Assembly (NCBI GenBank): GCA_030041535.1
Contig: JASHNR010000008.1
Coordinates: 1 to 32,103 of the forward strand
Source: Nitrosopumilaceae archaeon
GTDB taxonomy: Archaea > Thermoproteota > Nitrososphaeria > Nitrososphaerales > Nitrosopumilaceae
Reading direction: 5' to 3'
Length of the DNA stretch: 32,103 nucleotides
The position numbers and the translations under genes are program-made. The notes beneath the pieces were generated by a model. The model ran no database searches. It was not told the origin of the DNA and worked only from the letters and a program-made list of their open reading frames with translations. The first letter of the stretch is position 1, and each line of letters starts with the position of its first letter. Below are positions 1-8,592 of this stretch, piece after piece.

Positions 1-132
1 GGACACCCATTAACGCTGGCTTCACTTATCGGAGGCGGCGCAGGTGGCCATGGAAAGATGCACGGACACGCTGGAATGTGGAAGAAACCAAGCAATGGTA
101 CTACCACTGCCCCAACTGACTTTCAAGAATAG
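1..132 (+). CDS. 3' end of an unidentified Gly/His-rich protein (partial)
   Basis: Frame 1 is open from the first base to a TAG at 130-132, giving the last 43 residues of a protein that begins outside the window. The visible part has a short hydrophobic stretch (LTLASLIGGGAGG), then a Gly/His/Met segment (GGHGKMHGHAGMW) and a polar Thr-rich end. The hydrophobic piece followed by a charged tail would suit the end of a membrane or exported protein. The His/Met cluster could bind metal, as in other proteins of this window. Both are guesses from composition. I do not recognise the family. Confidence 0.5.
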   Translation, partial: GHPLTLASLIGGGAGGHGKMHGHAGMWKKPSNGTTTAPTDFQE

Positions 133-144
133 AATCTAGAAAGC

Positions 145-345
145 CTTTTTTATTTTATTTTTTTGATATATTTTGATATGTTTTCCATATCTTGATACGT
201 TTTCCATATCTTGATATGTTTTATTTTTCATATTTTGATATGTTTTATTTATTTTGAGGTATGTTTTGTTTTTTTATTTTGATATATTTTGTTTTTTCAT
301 ATTTTGATATGTTTTGTTTTTCATATTTTGAGGCATTTGATACTC
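145..345. repeat. T-rich degenerate tandem repeat tract
   Basis: This gene-free stretch lies between two convergent genes. It consists of many diverged copies of a unit of roughly 20-28 nt built around TTTTGATATGTTTT, alternating with CATATC or CATATTTTG pieces (for example near 170-186, 206-222, 230-246 and 300-318). Composition is extremely T-rich on the plus strand. It could end transcription from the left, where the RNA would be U-rich, or simply be slippage-prone filler. No ORF or RNA gene is visible. Confidence 0.6.
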
Positions 346-375
346 TTTAGAATATTTTCAGAATCTCTTATTGGA

Positions 376-1146
376 TCACTCTAATAATTTTTTTATTGTG
401 GTGGAAGCCAGAGTTAGAAAAATGACCGTAGCAACAAGTAACACGAGTATGTCAACGAGTAAATTTCCATACGCTCCAGAAAGAAGCATGGATCTGATTG
501 CGTCTACTACATAGCTGAGTGGATTTGCTATAGAGATATACTGAAGCCAGATAGGCATTACAGCAATTGGATATATGGCATTACTTGCAAAGAAAAGTGG
601 CATGGTTAATGCTTGACCAATCCCCATCATCCTGTCTCGAGTTTTCAGATACGAGGCAAGAAACATTGAAAAACTTGAAAAACACATGGCAAATAGTATC
701 ACAACAACAAAAACTCCTGCAATATCAAGTGGGTCAAATCTTATTTTGACTCCAATTATCAATGCCAAAGCAAATATCATTATGGCTTGAAAGACCCCTC
801 TTATACCTGCAGCAAGCGATTTTCCCAAAACTATTGATGAACGCGGCGATGGGGTTGACAGAAGTTTGGTAAATATTCCCACATCTTTCTCCCAGACTAC
901 AGTAATGCCATAGAAAATGGAAATAAACAAGACAGATTGTGCCAATATGCCAGGAGTGATAAATTGTATATACGAAAAATTACCAGACGGCATGGCCCTT
1001 ATTGTGTTAAGGGTTTCTCCAAAAACAAGTAGCCAAAGCGCAGGTTGAATAATTCTAGTCCAAAGCTCAGTTGAATCATGACGAATTTTTCTTGCCTCCA
1101 TCTCCGCAATTGTAATAGAACTAGAAAGAAATCTCCTGATGTTCAT
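376..1146 (-). CDS. ABC-2 type exporter permease (DrrB-like)
   Basis: This 256-residue integral membrane protein is the permease half of an ABC-2 exporter. A cytoplasmic N-terminal segment with an amphipathic stretch (about 1-28) precedes about six membrane segments. Between the second and third there is the family-typical 'VVWEKDVGIFTKLLSTPSPRS' region, where the coupling helix contacts the ATPase. The C-terminal half has the usual FFASNAIYPIAVMP loop. Length and architecture fit the daunorubicin-resistance (DrrB/NodJ) family. Its ATG lies inside the last codons of the upstream ATPase gene (4-nt overlap), so the two are translationally coupled. The substrate is unknown: a lipid, glycan or drug-like compound are all possible. 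Confidence 0.88.
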   Translation of the reverse strand: MNIRRFLSSSITIAEMEARKIRHDSTELWTRIIQPALWLLVFGETLNTIRAMPSGNFSYIQFITPGILAQSVLFISIFYGITVVWEKDVGIFTKLLSTPSPRSSIVLGKSLAAGIRGVFQAIMIFALALIIGVKIRFDPLDIAGVFVVVILFAMCFSSFSMFLASYLKTRDRMMGIGQALTMPLFFASNAIYPIAVMPIWLQYISIANPLSYVVDAIRSMLLSGAYGNLLVDILVLLVATVIFLTLASTTIKKLLE

Positions 1147-2162
1147 CTTGCACGCCTCACAAAATCACGACGGGTTATACGTGTGGCTTTGTACATATCA
1201 TCTTCAAGTCTTCGCTTGGCGTATTTCATAAAAACATCGTCCAAGTTTGCTTTGTTAATTGAGATAGATTCAACCCTAATTTCATGGCCTCTAAAGAAAT
1301 CTGCCATTAATGGTATTGCTTCTTCGCCATTAGTTGTCAAAATCTGAATGGATTTTTCATTACGGTTTATGATGCGACCTATCTCTTTTGGTAGTGACAT
1401 GATTGAAGGAACCGATGTGAGATTAACGGTGACAATATCTCCCCCTACATTTCTTTTTAATTCCTCAGGGGTTCCTAAAATTGCTATCTTACCTTCCGAC
1501 ATGATTGCTATTCTATTGCAGAGCTCATCTGCTTCATTCATGTCATGCGTAGTGATTAAAATTGTAACACCAAACTCTTGATTTAATTGCTTGATGTTCT
1601 TCCATACTTGTTTTTTTGACGAAGGATCAAGACCAATACTTGGTTCATCTAAAAGGAGAATCTTCGGCCGATTTACAAGAGCTTGTGCTATTTCTAACCT
1701 ACGCATCATCCCTCCGCTGTAACGCTTGACAATATCATGCGCCCTACTTGAAAGATCCATGTATTCTAACGCATCTTTTATTCTCTCATTGCGTTCCATT
1801 TTATCTACATACGATAATTTAGAAAATATCAGTAAATTTTCATATGCAGTAAGATCAGTATCAACAGATATGCTCTGTGGTACATACCCAAGCATTTCTC
1901 TCACAGTTTCTGGCGATTTGAAAACATCTACTCCAAGTACATGCAATGTACCAGAGGTTGCTTTGGTGAGAGTTATTATCATCTTGATTGTAGTAGTTTT
2001 GCCTGCTCCGTTTGGACCAAGCAAGCCAAATATTTCCCCTTGTTTAACTGAGAAACTTATTCCATCCACTGCCCTAATGTTATCACGATAAACTTTTGTT
2101 AGCCGGTCTGCCGTTATTGCATTTATTTCTGGCATGTTTGGATCATCAGAATCAGAATTCAT
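1143..2162 (-). CDS. ABC exporter ATP-binding protein (DrrA-like)
   Basis: This is the ATPase that powers the adjacent ABC-2 permease. In order it shows Walker A GPNGAGKTT (about residues 49-57), a Q-loop (GYVPQ), the ABC signature YSGGM, Walker B ILLLDEP followed by SIGLD, and the H-switch TTHD. A C-terminal extension of roughly 100 residues is typical of DrrA-type subunits (DUF4162-like). I chose the ATG at 2162 (339 aa). A TATA-like box at 2199-2210 predicts transcription starting near 2178, just before this ATG. An in-frame GTG at 2183 and a later ATG at 2135 are alternatives. A dyad over the predicted start site suggests repression by an unlinked regulator. Confidence 0.9.
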   Translation of the reverse strand: MNSDSDDPNMPEINAITADRLTKVYRDNIRAVDGISFSVKQGEIFGLLGPNGAGKTTTIKMIITLTKATSGTLHVLGVDVFKSPETVREMLGYVPQSISVDTDLTAYENLLIFSKLSYVDKMERNERIKDALEYMDLSSRAHDIVKRYSGGMMRRLEIAQALVNRPKILLLDEPSIGLDPSSKKQVWKNIKQLNQEFGVTILITTHDMNEADELCNRIAIMSEGKIAILGTPEELKRNVGGDIVTVNLTSVPSIMSLPKEIGRIINRNEKSIQILTTNGEEAIPLMADFFRGHEIRVESISINKANLDDVFMKYAKRRLEDDMYKATRITRRDFVRRAR

Positions 2163-2180
2163 GAAAACATCAGTTGTTAT

Positions 2181-2210
2181 CACATGTGTTGCATGTGTAA
2201 TATAATAGAA
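2181..2210 (-). promoter_or_regulatory. Promoter and candidate operator of the ABC exporter
   Basis: On the minus strand a TATA-like CTATTATATTAC (2199-2210) is followed directly by a dyad: CACATG (2181-2186), a 5-nt spacer, CATGTG (2192-2197). The dyad sits between the TATA box and the predicted start of transcription. A bound repressor there would block polymerase. The regulator is not identified. Confidence 0.5.
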
Positions 2211-2296
2211 TCACATCCAACTGCCAAACAGAGAAACTACCATTTCATTCAAATTATAATGCAATTTGAGACTGCAGTATAAAGTGAGTTTACGAA

Positions 2297-3706
2297 ATGG
2301 AATACAAGTGGATCGTGCTAACAAATACTACATTGGCAATTCTAATGGCATCACTTGATGCCAACATTGTGATAATAGCTCTGCCTAAGATCTCTTCTGA
2401 CCTTCACGCATCAATACTTGAGACAATATGGATTGTTTTATCATATGGGCTTGTCACTACTACCGTTCTTTTGAGTTTTGGCAGACTTGCTGACATGTTT
2501 GGTAGAGTCAAACTATACAATCTTGGTCTCATAGTATTCACAGTCGGCTCTGCCCTTTGCGGTTTTTCCAACTCAGGTCAAGAATTGATTCTATTTAGAA
2601 TAGTTCAAGCACTTGGAGCAGCTTTCCTTTTCTCAAACAGCGCTGCCATACTGACCGATGCATTTGACGTAAAAGAACGCGGAAAAGCGCTTGGACTAAA
2701 CCAAGTTTCCATAGTAGTAGGCTCTGTAACAGGACTTGTTCTTGGAGGTCTATTAACTGATACACTTGGCTGGAGATCTATATTTTGGGTGAATGTTCCA
2801 ATTGGAGTATTTGGAGCAATATGGTCTCATGTAAAGCTCAGAGAACTGGGAACAAAAACTGGAGGCAGGATTGACTGGATAGGCAACTGCTTTTTAGCTT
2901 CTGGATTAATCTTGCTTTTACTTGGGCTAACACTTGGACCATTACAGATTCTATCTGAGATCTTAGAATTGCTCATGATTTTTGGCGGTCTTGCATTATT
3001 GATGCTGTTTGTCTTTGCAGAATCAAAGATTGACGATCCAATGTTTGACGTAAAACTATTTAGGTTACGAATCTTTACCACGGGAAACTTTAGCGTGTTT
3101 CTCAATGCCATTGCCAGAGGTGCACTCATATTGATAATGACGTTTTACCTGCAAGGACCTACCATGAAGCTTAGTGCATTGGAAGCTGGACTATACCTCA
3201 TCCCGGTATCATTTACAATGGCAACGTTTGGCCCGATAAGTGGTTGGCTCTCTGACAAATATGGCTCTAAATTTTTTATCATAGGCGGGCTTTTGACATC
3301 TGCTGTCGGATTTCTAATGCTTACTAGATTACAGTCGCATGAAAGTTTTTCACATCTTTTGATACCGCTGGTATTGGTGGGCTCTGGCATGGGCATGTTT
3401 GCAGCCCCCAACAGGACAGCCGTGATGAATTCAGTTCCAGCGCATAGAAGAGGTACTGCTTCTGGCATGACAACTACACTTGTAACTCTTGGCAACATCT
3501 TGAGTCTTGGATTATCATTTCTGATCATTACACAGACAGTTCCAATATCTGATCTTGAGGCAATTTTTACTGGCAGAAATGCCGATTTTACAAACGCAGC
3601 AAATTTTGTCAATTCCATTCACGTGATTTTTTTCTTATCTGCTGCAGTACTTTTTGGCTCCATAATTCCCTCTATAATTGAACGCCCCTCCAAGCCACAA
3701 GATTGA
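2297..3706 (+). CDS. MFS multidrug exporter, DHA2 (EmrB/QacA-like)
   Basis: This 469-residue protein of the major facilitator superfamily is a proton-driven exporter. Near residues 25-35 it has ASLDANIVIIALP, the TM1 signature of the DHA2 branch. Motif A follows after TM2 (GRLADMFGRVK), then a motif-C-like GSVTGLVLGGLL. Enough hydrophobic segments for 14 helices are present. The last third has a second motif-A-like GWLSDKYGSK. The ATG at 2297 lies about 40 nt downstream of a TATA-like AAATTATAAT (2251-2260), so the leader is short. It is divergent from the DrrAB-like pair across 134 nt, making this a small efflux locus. The substrate cannot be read from the sequence. Confidence 0.9.
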   Translation: MEYKWIVLTNTTLAILMASLDANIVIIALPKISSDLHASILETIWIVLSYGLVTTTVLLSFGRLADMFGRVKLYNLGLIVFTVGSALCGFSNSGQELILFRIVQALGAAFLFSNSAAILTDAFDVKERGKALGLNQVSIVVGSVTGLVLGGLLTDTLGWRSIFWVNVPIGVFGAIWSHVKLRELGTKTGGRIDWIGNCFLASGLILLLLGLTLGPLQILSEILELLMIFGGLALLMLFVFAESKIDDPMFDVKLFRLRIFTTGNFSVFLNAIARGALILIMTFYLQGPTMKLSALEAGLYLIPVSFTMATFGPISGWLSDKYGSKFFIIGGLLTSAVGFLMLTRLQSHESFSHLLIPLVLVGSGMGMFAAPNRTAVMNSVPAHRRGTASGMTTTLVTLGNILSLGLSFLIITQTVPISDLEAIFTGRNADFTNAANFVNSIHVIFFLSAAVLFGSIIPSIIERPSKPQD

Positions 3707-3811
3707 GTATCTCTCAAGTTTCTAGAACAACTGGGCCATGCTACGTTGAAGAAATAAAAACACGTTCTTGTAGATTATTTTTTAATTTTGCAAGTGTGTC
3801 GTATCTTTGTT

Positions 3812-3859
3812 TTAAAAATTCTCGGACTGGTTTACACCCGGTGTGTAAATCTCAGTCCG
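3812..3859 (-). terminator. Hairpin-plus-U-tract terminator overlapping the stop codon
   Basis: A broken inverted repeat pairs CGGACTG (3823-3829) with CAGTCCG (3853-3859), and inside it TTTACAC (3831-3837) with GTGTAAA (3843-3849), leaving a 5-nt loop. Read on the minus strand it is followed by AATTTTTAAAA. The stop codon of the PEFG-tailed gene (3832-3834) lies inside the stem. This is a good intrinsic-terminator shape for that gene. The plus strand has no U-tract, so it would serve only the leftward transcript. Confidence 0.55.
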
Positions 3860-4992
3860 GTCTTGGTTGATATGACAATTATTGATATGATTGCAATTGC
3901 AAGTACCATGGCTGCAATTGGGCCAAACTCTGGAACTACGACTGTACCAATTATCTCTATTTGCGATGTTCCATCGGTGAATGGAATTTGGAGCGTTCTA
4001 GCAGTAGCAGTATTGTTAGTCTCTTGGAATTGGTCATTTTCTTGGCCATCATTGAGCACGAAGAACTGATCATCACTGCCATCAGTCTTCTTTGCATCAA
4101 TTAATGCTCTTGGCATGTTAATTGTTAGTGTACCATCACCATTTGTCTGAATTGATACAATTAGCGACTTTGAATTGGTGTCAGCCTTGATATCAAGAAC
4201 CTTTCCGTTTGTTATTGTATATGTTACTGACATGTTTGTGCCATCTACAGGAATGGTGTTTCCTGAAGAAACTTGTGAGCCTGAGAATTGGAATGTTGTT
4301 GTTGCAGACCTGTCCGGACCGCCATACTGTACGTATACCGAATATGCGCCAGCAGCCTGCCACAATGCACCGCCTGCTGTGAGATCAGTAGAAAATGTCT
4401 TATTAGATCCTATTGGAATTTGGCTAATCGTTACAATATTTCCAACCGGATTTCTTAGAATGAGTGTAAGAGGCATATCACCAAGATAATCTTTTGTTGA
4501 GCCTGAAACTACCATCTTGTCACCATCATTGTAAGATGATTGATCAGTTGTAACTGTGACTGCCGATGTAGATATGCCCGTAGACACTATTGCAGATGAA
4601 CCGCCAGATTCGTTTGTTATCATGTAAGATGGAGGTGGCAAATTATTTTGGATAGTATAATTGTAAATAGGACGTGCAGGCGAGTTGGTGCCTTGGTATA
4701 ACTTGGGACTCATATTTGTGGAAGAATTAGAACCCATATTCATCTGGGAGTTTGATGACATTGAATTAGAACTGTCAGATATTACAGAGACAGTATTGTC
4801 TAGTTTGTTTACCAAAAACAGCTCACCTGCTGCAGAGTCATATGCTATACTGGAAGAGCCATTGCCAACATTTATTGTGCTCACAATTGAATTGGGATCT
4901 GTAGAATTAGCCATCTGTGCAAATACCGGAGATATGCCAACTGCACTTAACAAAATACCAAGTAACACTAGCCCTTTAACGCTAATTTTCAC
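3832..4992 (-). CDS. Secreted surface protein with PEFG-CTERM sorting tail
   Basis: This is probably an exported cell-surface protein of 386 aa. It has a signal peptide ending near FAQ, a single YVTN beta-propeller-like repeat (about residues 30-75), a Met/Asn/Ser-rich linker, one or two Ig-like beta domains, and a C-terminal tail with PEFGP, a hydrophobic helix and a basic end. That tail is the PEFG-CTERM signal described for thaumarchaea, thought to be cut by an archaeosortase. I start at the GTG at 4992 (MKISVKG...). A TATA box (CTTATATAC, about 5012-5022) lies 20-30 nt upstream, whereas the in-frame TTG at 5025 would sit upstream of that box. Function beyond surface display is unknown. 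Confidence 0.75.
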   Translation of the reverse strand: MKISVKGLVLLGILLSAVGISPVFAQMANSTDPNSIVSTINVGNGSSSIAYDSAAGELFLVNKLDNTVSVISDSSNSMSSNSQMNMGSNSSTNMSPKLYQGTNSPARPIYNYTIQNNLPPPSYMITNESGGSSAIVSTGISTSAVTVTTDQSSYNDGDKMVVSGSTKDYLGDMPLTLILRNPVGNIVTISQIPIGSNKTFSTDLTAGGALWQAAGAYSVYVQYGGPDRSATTTFQFSGSQVSSGNTIPVDGTNMSVTYTITNGKVLDIKADTNSKSLIVSIQTNGDGTLTINMPRALIDAKKTDGSDDQFFVLNDGQENDQFQETNNTATARTLQIPFTDGTSQIEIIGTVVVPEFGPIAAMVLAIAIISIIVISTKTGLRFTHRV

Positions 4993-5102
4993 TAAGGACG
5001 AGTTTGTTTTCTCGTATATAAGCAATTACTAAAAATTAATTAATTCAGGAATGAATTGCAATTGGCAAAATTTTCTCTGTTTTAGTTTTTTATAGCCACC
5101 AC

Positions 5103-6308
5103 TCACAATGCCCCGAACTCTTTAGTCCATTTATCGTATTTATCCAGCATGACATCGCTGACACTGGGCTTTCGCCTTGCAATAATATCCTCAAAGTCTT
5201 TTGTTGATATACTTCTAGGTTGAGAACCACCGGCGATGTCCTTTTTCTGTGAATCCATTTTTTCGAAAAACTCATCAATTATTTGTAATTGGGTAGACTG
5301 ACATATGTCTTTGATGTCGCTTGCACTATATCCAGATGTGGCGGCAGAAAGCTTTTTCAGATCTATCGAGCCTTCGTTTTTTATTTTTGATATATAAAGA
5401 GAAAATAAATTCTCCCTTGCTTCAAGAGAAGGAAGTGGAATGTAGATCCTCTTTGTAAATCGTCGAAGAAAAGGCCAATCCAAATTCCATGGCTTGTTTG
5501 TGGCGGCCATCACATACATCTGAATATCTTTTCCCTTGCTGCTTATGCCATCCATCTCTGTAAGAAATTGGTTTTTTACTCTCACTTCTCCACCGTTCTC
5601 ACTTTGTGTATCTCCAAGAAGGGAGTCAACCTCATCTATAAGCATGATAACAGGATTATTCTTTGATGCATAACCCCGAGCCATAGAAAACAGCTTTGAT
5701 ACATTCTTCTCTGCTTCTCCTAACCATTTGTTCATCACAGATGCCGCATCTACATTTACAAAATCTCCTTGTATCTCGCTAGCAGATGCAGCTGCAAGGA
5801 GAGTTTTGCCACACCCGGGAGGCCCATACAAGAGAATCCCTCTTGGCCAACCAAGAGTGAACAAGTCTGGTCTTTTGGTAGGATAAACTATTGATTCGCG
5901 TAATGCTCTTTTGGCATCTTCATGACCTATTACCTCAGTCCAGCTAACATTTGGTTTTTCTTTAAGTATCATCTTGTCCATTTCGCCACCATGTGGAGAT
6001 ACGTTTGTAGTAGACCCTGATTTCGTATCAGAACTTGGCTTTGCATCAGATCTTGGAGGGGCATCAGATCTTGGAGTAGATTCATCGTATCCGCGTAGCG
6101 AGTTTATCTTAGACTGGTATACATTACAACGATCTTTGTATATAGTATTTATCGGATTCTCAGGGAAAAGTTGAATCATTTTAATGAGTGCATCGACAGC
6201 TCTTTGATAGTTTGCAATTGCCATACCGTTTGCACCTGCCTCTTCTTGCTTTATCGCTTCTGCCGCATGTTTACTAGCTATGGCTTCTAATTCTACTACA
6301 GCACTCAT
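5103..6308 (-). CDS. cdvC: CdvC, Vps4-like AAA ATPase of archaeal cell division
   Basis: CdvC is the ATPase that remodels ESCRT-III-like CdvB filaments during division. Residues 1-72 form a helical MIT domain, used by the family to bind the CdvB tail. A polar linker (75-105) contains short PRSDAPPRSDAKPSSD-type repeats. The AAA module follows, with Walker A GPPGCGKT (162-169), Walker B IMLIDE (221-226), sensor-1 Asn271 (AATN) and Arg residues at 282-283 where Vps4 has its arginine fingers. The length of 401 aa is slightly above usual, because of the linker. cdvA and cdvB are not in the window, which matches the scattered cdv genes of thaumarchaea. Confidence 0.93.
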   Translation of the reverse strand: MSAVVELEAIASKHAAEAIKQEEAGANGMAIANYQRAVDALIKMIQLFPENPINTIYKDRCNVYQSKINSLRGYDESTPRSDAPPRSDAKPSSDTKSGSTTNVSPHGGEMDKMILKEKPNVSWTEVIGHEDAKRALRESIVYPTKRPDLFTLGWPRGILLYGPPGCGKTLLAAASASEIQGDFVNVDAASVMNKWLGEAEKNVSKLFSMARGYASKNNPVIMLIDEVDSLLGDTQSENGGEVRVKNQFLTEMDGISSKGKDIQMYVMAATNKPWNLDWPFLRRFTKRIYIPLPSLEARENLFSLYISKIKNEGSIDLKKLSAATSGYSASDIKDICQSTQLQIIDEFFEKMDSQKKDIAGGSQPRSISTKDFEDIIARRKPSVSDVMLDKYDKWTKEFGAL

Positions 6309-6443
6309 ATCTACAGTAATGTGTTCATACGACTCAAAATCATAAAATGTGAAGGTATATGCAATTATTTGTTAAATTAATTACATCCAATTTGTTCGTC
6401 AAAGAACCCAAAAAGAACACGTTAGTATTGATCGTCTACTAAT

Positions 6444-8075
6444 CTAGAGTTTCTGGAAGATATTCGCTATCACAGAAATTATATTGCTAAAAATTGCTTG
6501 CGGTGCGTTTATCACTTGGTTTATCGCTGCCGCAGAACTAGTTTGCTGCGGGCTTGAGCTTGACTGGGTTGATGATGGAGCAGATGATGAAGATTGGGTT
6601 GACTGGGTTGATGACGAGGTAGTAGAGGATAATGATGATGTACCAGAGCTACCTGAATGACTAGAATCTCCAGCATAGGTAGCAGTTATTGTTATGCTGC
6701 TAGATGAGGTGGTGGGCGGAGTATATGTCAAAGCACATTGGTTGTTTGAAAGGGTACACACATTTGGACTAAAAATTCCTCCTGCGCCGTTGTCACTCCA
6801 CGATACCATACCAATCATAGAGGAAGACGGGTTTGAAGTGTCAGCAACAGTTGCAGTTACAGTCATCGCAGTGCCCGGAGTAAATGTTGTAGGATTGGGT
6901 GTAACAGTTGTGGTTGTTGAATCAAGTGTGCTCGTAGATGTTTGCGATGTAGCTGATGATGTTCCACTACTTGTGGCATGAGTGGAATCACCTCCATAGC
7001 TTGCTGTTATTGTAACTGAAGAAGAGCTGCTGGAAGGGGTGTATGATGTGGTACAGCTGCCTGATGACAATGTGCAAGAAGCTGCGTTGAATGTGCCTCC
7101 TGCACCATTGTCATTCCACAGTATAGTTCCAGTTGGAGTAGCAGATGGGTTTGTTGTATCACTTACTTGAACTGTGAGTGAAACAGTTTCGCCTGCAGAT
7201 ATCGTTGCAGGATTTGGTGTAACAGTTGTAGTTGTTGAATCAAGTGTGTTTGTAGACGTTTGCGATGTAGCTGATGATGTTCCACTACTTGTGGCATGAG
7301 TGGAATCACCTCCATAGCTTGCTGTTATTGTAACTGAAGAAGAGCTGCTGGAAGGGGTGTATGATGTGGTACAGCTGCCTGATGACAATGTGCAAGAAGA
7401 CGGATTAAATGTGCCACCGGCACCATTGTCATTCCATGAGATTGTTCCAGTAGGGGTAGCAGACGGGTTTGAAGTGTCATCAACAATTACAGTTACAGTC
7501 ATAGCAGTGCCCGAAGTAAATGTTGCAGGATTTGGTGTAACAGTTGTAGTTGTTGAATCAAGTGTGTTTGTCGATGTAACTGATGATGTTCCACTACTTG
7601 TGGCATGAGTGGAATCACCTCCATAGCTTGCTGTTATTGTAACTGAAGAAGAGCTGCTGGAAGGGGTGTATGATGTGGTACAGCTACCTGATGACAATGC
7701 ACATGCTGGAGGATTAAATGTACCTCCTGCACCATTGTCATTCCACAGTATAGTTCCAGTTGGAGTAGCAGAGGGGTTTGTTGTATCACTAACAGTTACA
7801 GTAAGTGTTACAGCTGATCCGGGATTTGTAGTAGACGAACTTGGTGATACAGTAACAGTAGTAGAATCAAGAGTACTGGAAACTGATGTACTGTTGCTGT
7901 CGGTAAATATAATGCTGCTATTATCTGCCATTGCCGGAAGAATAGTAAAGCCGTTTAAAAGCGACGAACTCAGGATACAAAATATAAGAAAAACAGGAGC
8001 TACAAAATTTCGTATATTCAGCTTACCTAACATATTCCATTTATCTGACGCTACACGCCTGTTTTTCTCGTACAT
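6444..8075 (-). CDS. Large secreted Ser/Thr-rich Ig-like repeat protein
   Basis: Probably a cell-surface adhesin or envelope protein of about 543 aa. After a signal peptide (ending about AMADN) come four Ig-like repeats of about 100 residues. Each starts with LDSTTTTVTPNPAT, carries DTSNPSATPTGTISWNDNGAGGTF, then CTLSSGSCTTSYTPSS and ASYGGDSTHATSSG. Each repeat has two Cys 7-8 residues apart (ACALSSGSC, CTLSSGSC), perhaps a disulphide. A Ser/Gln-rich linker and a short hydrophobic C-terminal segment end the protein. I chose the ATG at 8075 because AAGGA lies 5-9 nt upstream and a TATA-like CATATTATC lies about 27 nt upstream. An ATG at 8156 and a TTG at 8177 in frame would add residues before the signal peptide, and an ATG at 8033 would remove some. 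Confidence 0.75.
   Translation of the reverse strand: MYEKNRRVASDKWNMLGKLNIRNFVAPVFLIFCILSSSLLNGFTILPAMADNSSIIFTDSNSTSVSSTLDSTTVTVSPSSSTTNPGSAVTLTVTVSDTTNPSATPTGTILWNDNGAGGTFNPPACALSSGSCTTSYTPSSSSSSVTITASYGGDSTHATSSGTSSVTSTNTLDSTTTTVTPNPATFTSGTAMTVTVIVDDTSNPSATPTGTISWNDNGAGGTFNPSSCTLSSGSCTTSYTPSSSSSSVTITASYGGDSTHATSSGTSSATSQTSTNTLDSTTTTVTPNPATISAGETVSLTVQVSDTTNPSATPTGTILWNDNGAGGTFNAASCTLSSGSCTTSYTPSSSSSSVTITASYGGDSTHATSSGTSSATSQTSTSTLDSTTTTVTPNPTTFTPGTAMTVTATVADTSNPSSSMIGMVSWSDNGAGGIFSPNVCTLSNNQCALTYTPPTTSSSSITITATYAGDSSHSGSSGTSSLSSTTSSSTQSTQSSSSAPSSTQSSSSPQQTSSAAAINQVINAPQAIFSNIISVIANIFQKL
6690..7880 (-). repeat. Four near-identical ~300-nt tandem gene-internal repeats
   Basis: This part of the surface-protein gene is a tandem array of about 300-nt units. 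Long blocks are identical at the DNA level: for example the segment with GTGGAATCACCTCCATAGCT recurs near 6980, 7300 and 7608, each time followed by the same Val/Ser-rich stretch. Such high nucleotide identity implies recent duplication or gene conversion and makes the region prone to copy-number change and misassembly. The first repeat (nearest 6700) is the most diverged. Confidence 0.75.
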
Positions 8076-8199
8076 CTGTTCCTTGAAAGGATTTTTGAGA
8101 TAATATGGCCCGTTGTAGAACCTTGGTAACTCGTATGTGAAGATTTTTACAAACATATAATGAAAACTTGATTGCAATTATTGCCTCCATCCAAAATAT

Positions 8200-8474
8200 C
8201 TAAGTAACCGTGATTATTCCTCTAGATACAAGATATTGTATTCCTTTTATAAAATCAGAATCTGGCATATGTCCATTGGCCCACCAACCAGCATTACTTG
8301 CGTTTGGAAAATAGGTATTATGCATTCTAGATCCTGTCTGGTTTCCACCAAGCATTACTGGTCCCATCCCTGATTGGGTTCTTGCTCCCAAGTAGTAATT
8401 GAGCCATATTCCAAGTCTGGTAGCAAAAAAATAAACGCAAGAATTGGTGGAATTATCATATTCTTGAAAAACAT
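8200..8474 (-). pseudogene. Small secreted W-domain protein interrupted at a T7 run
   Basis: Two overlapping frames together spell one sensible protein. An ATG at 8474 opens a signal peptide (MFFKNMIIPPILAFIF) but reaches TAA at 8355-8357. A second frame, lacking its own ATG, carries the mature part and ends in NAGWWANGHMPDSDFIKGIQ...GIITVT before a stop at 8200. That second part matches the 'W..xAGWWxxGxIxxxxFxxGIxYLxxxGII' domain found elsewhere in this window. The frames join if the T7 run (plus-strand A7, 8425-8431) gains one base or the ribosome slips -1, giving a 91-aa protein. A TATA-like CTTAAACTG (about 8493-8501) suits a start at 8474. It may be a real pseudogene, a sequencing undercall or a programmed slip. 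Confidence 0.55.
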
Positions 8475-8592
8475 CAAGTTACAGTACCCCACAGTTTAAG
8501 TTTCAAATTCTTGTATTTTAAAATTGAGCAACAAAGTTTCTGAACATTGTTCTTGTTTAATTTTTTAATGCATGTCAAATTAGAATCAAGAC

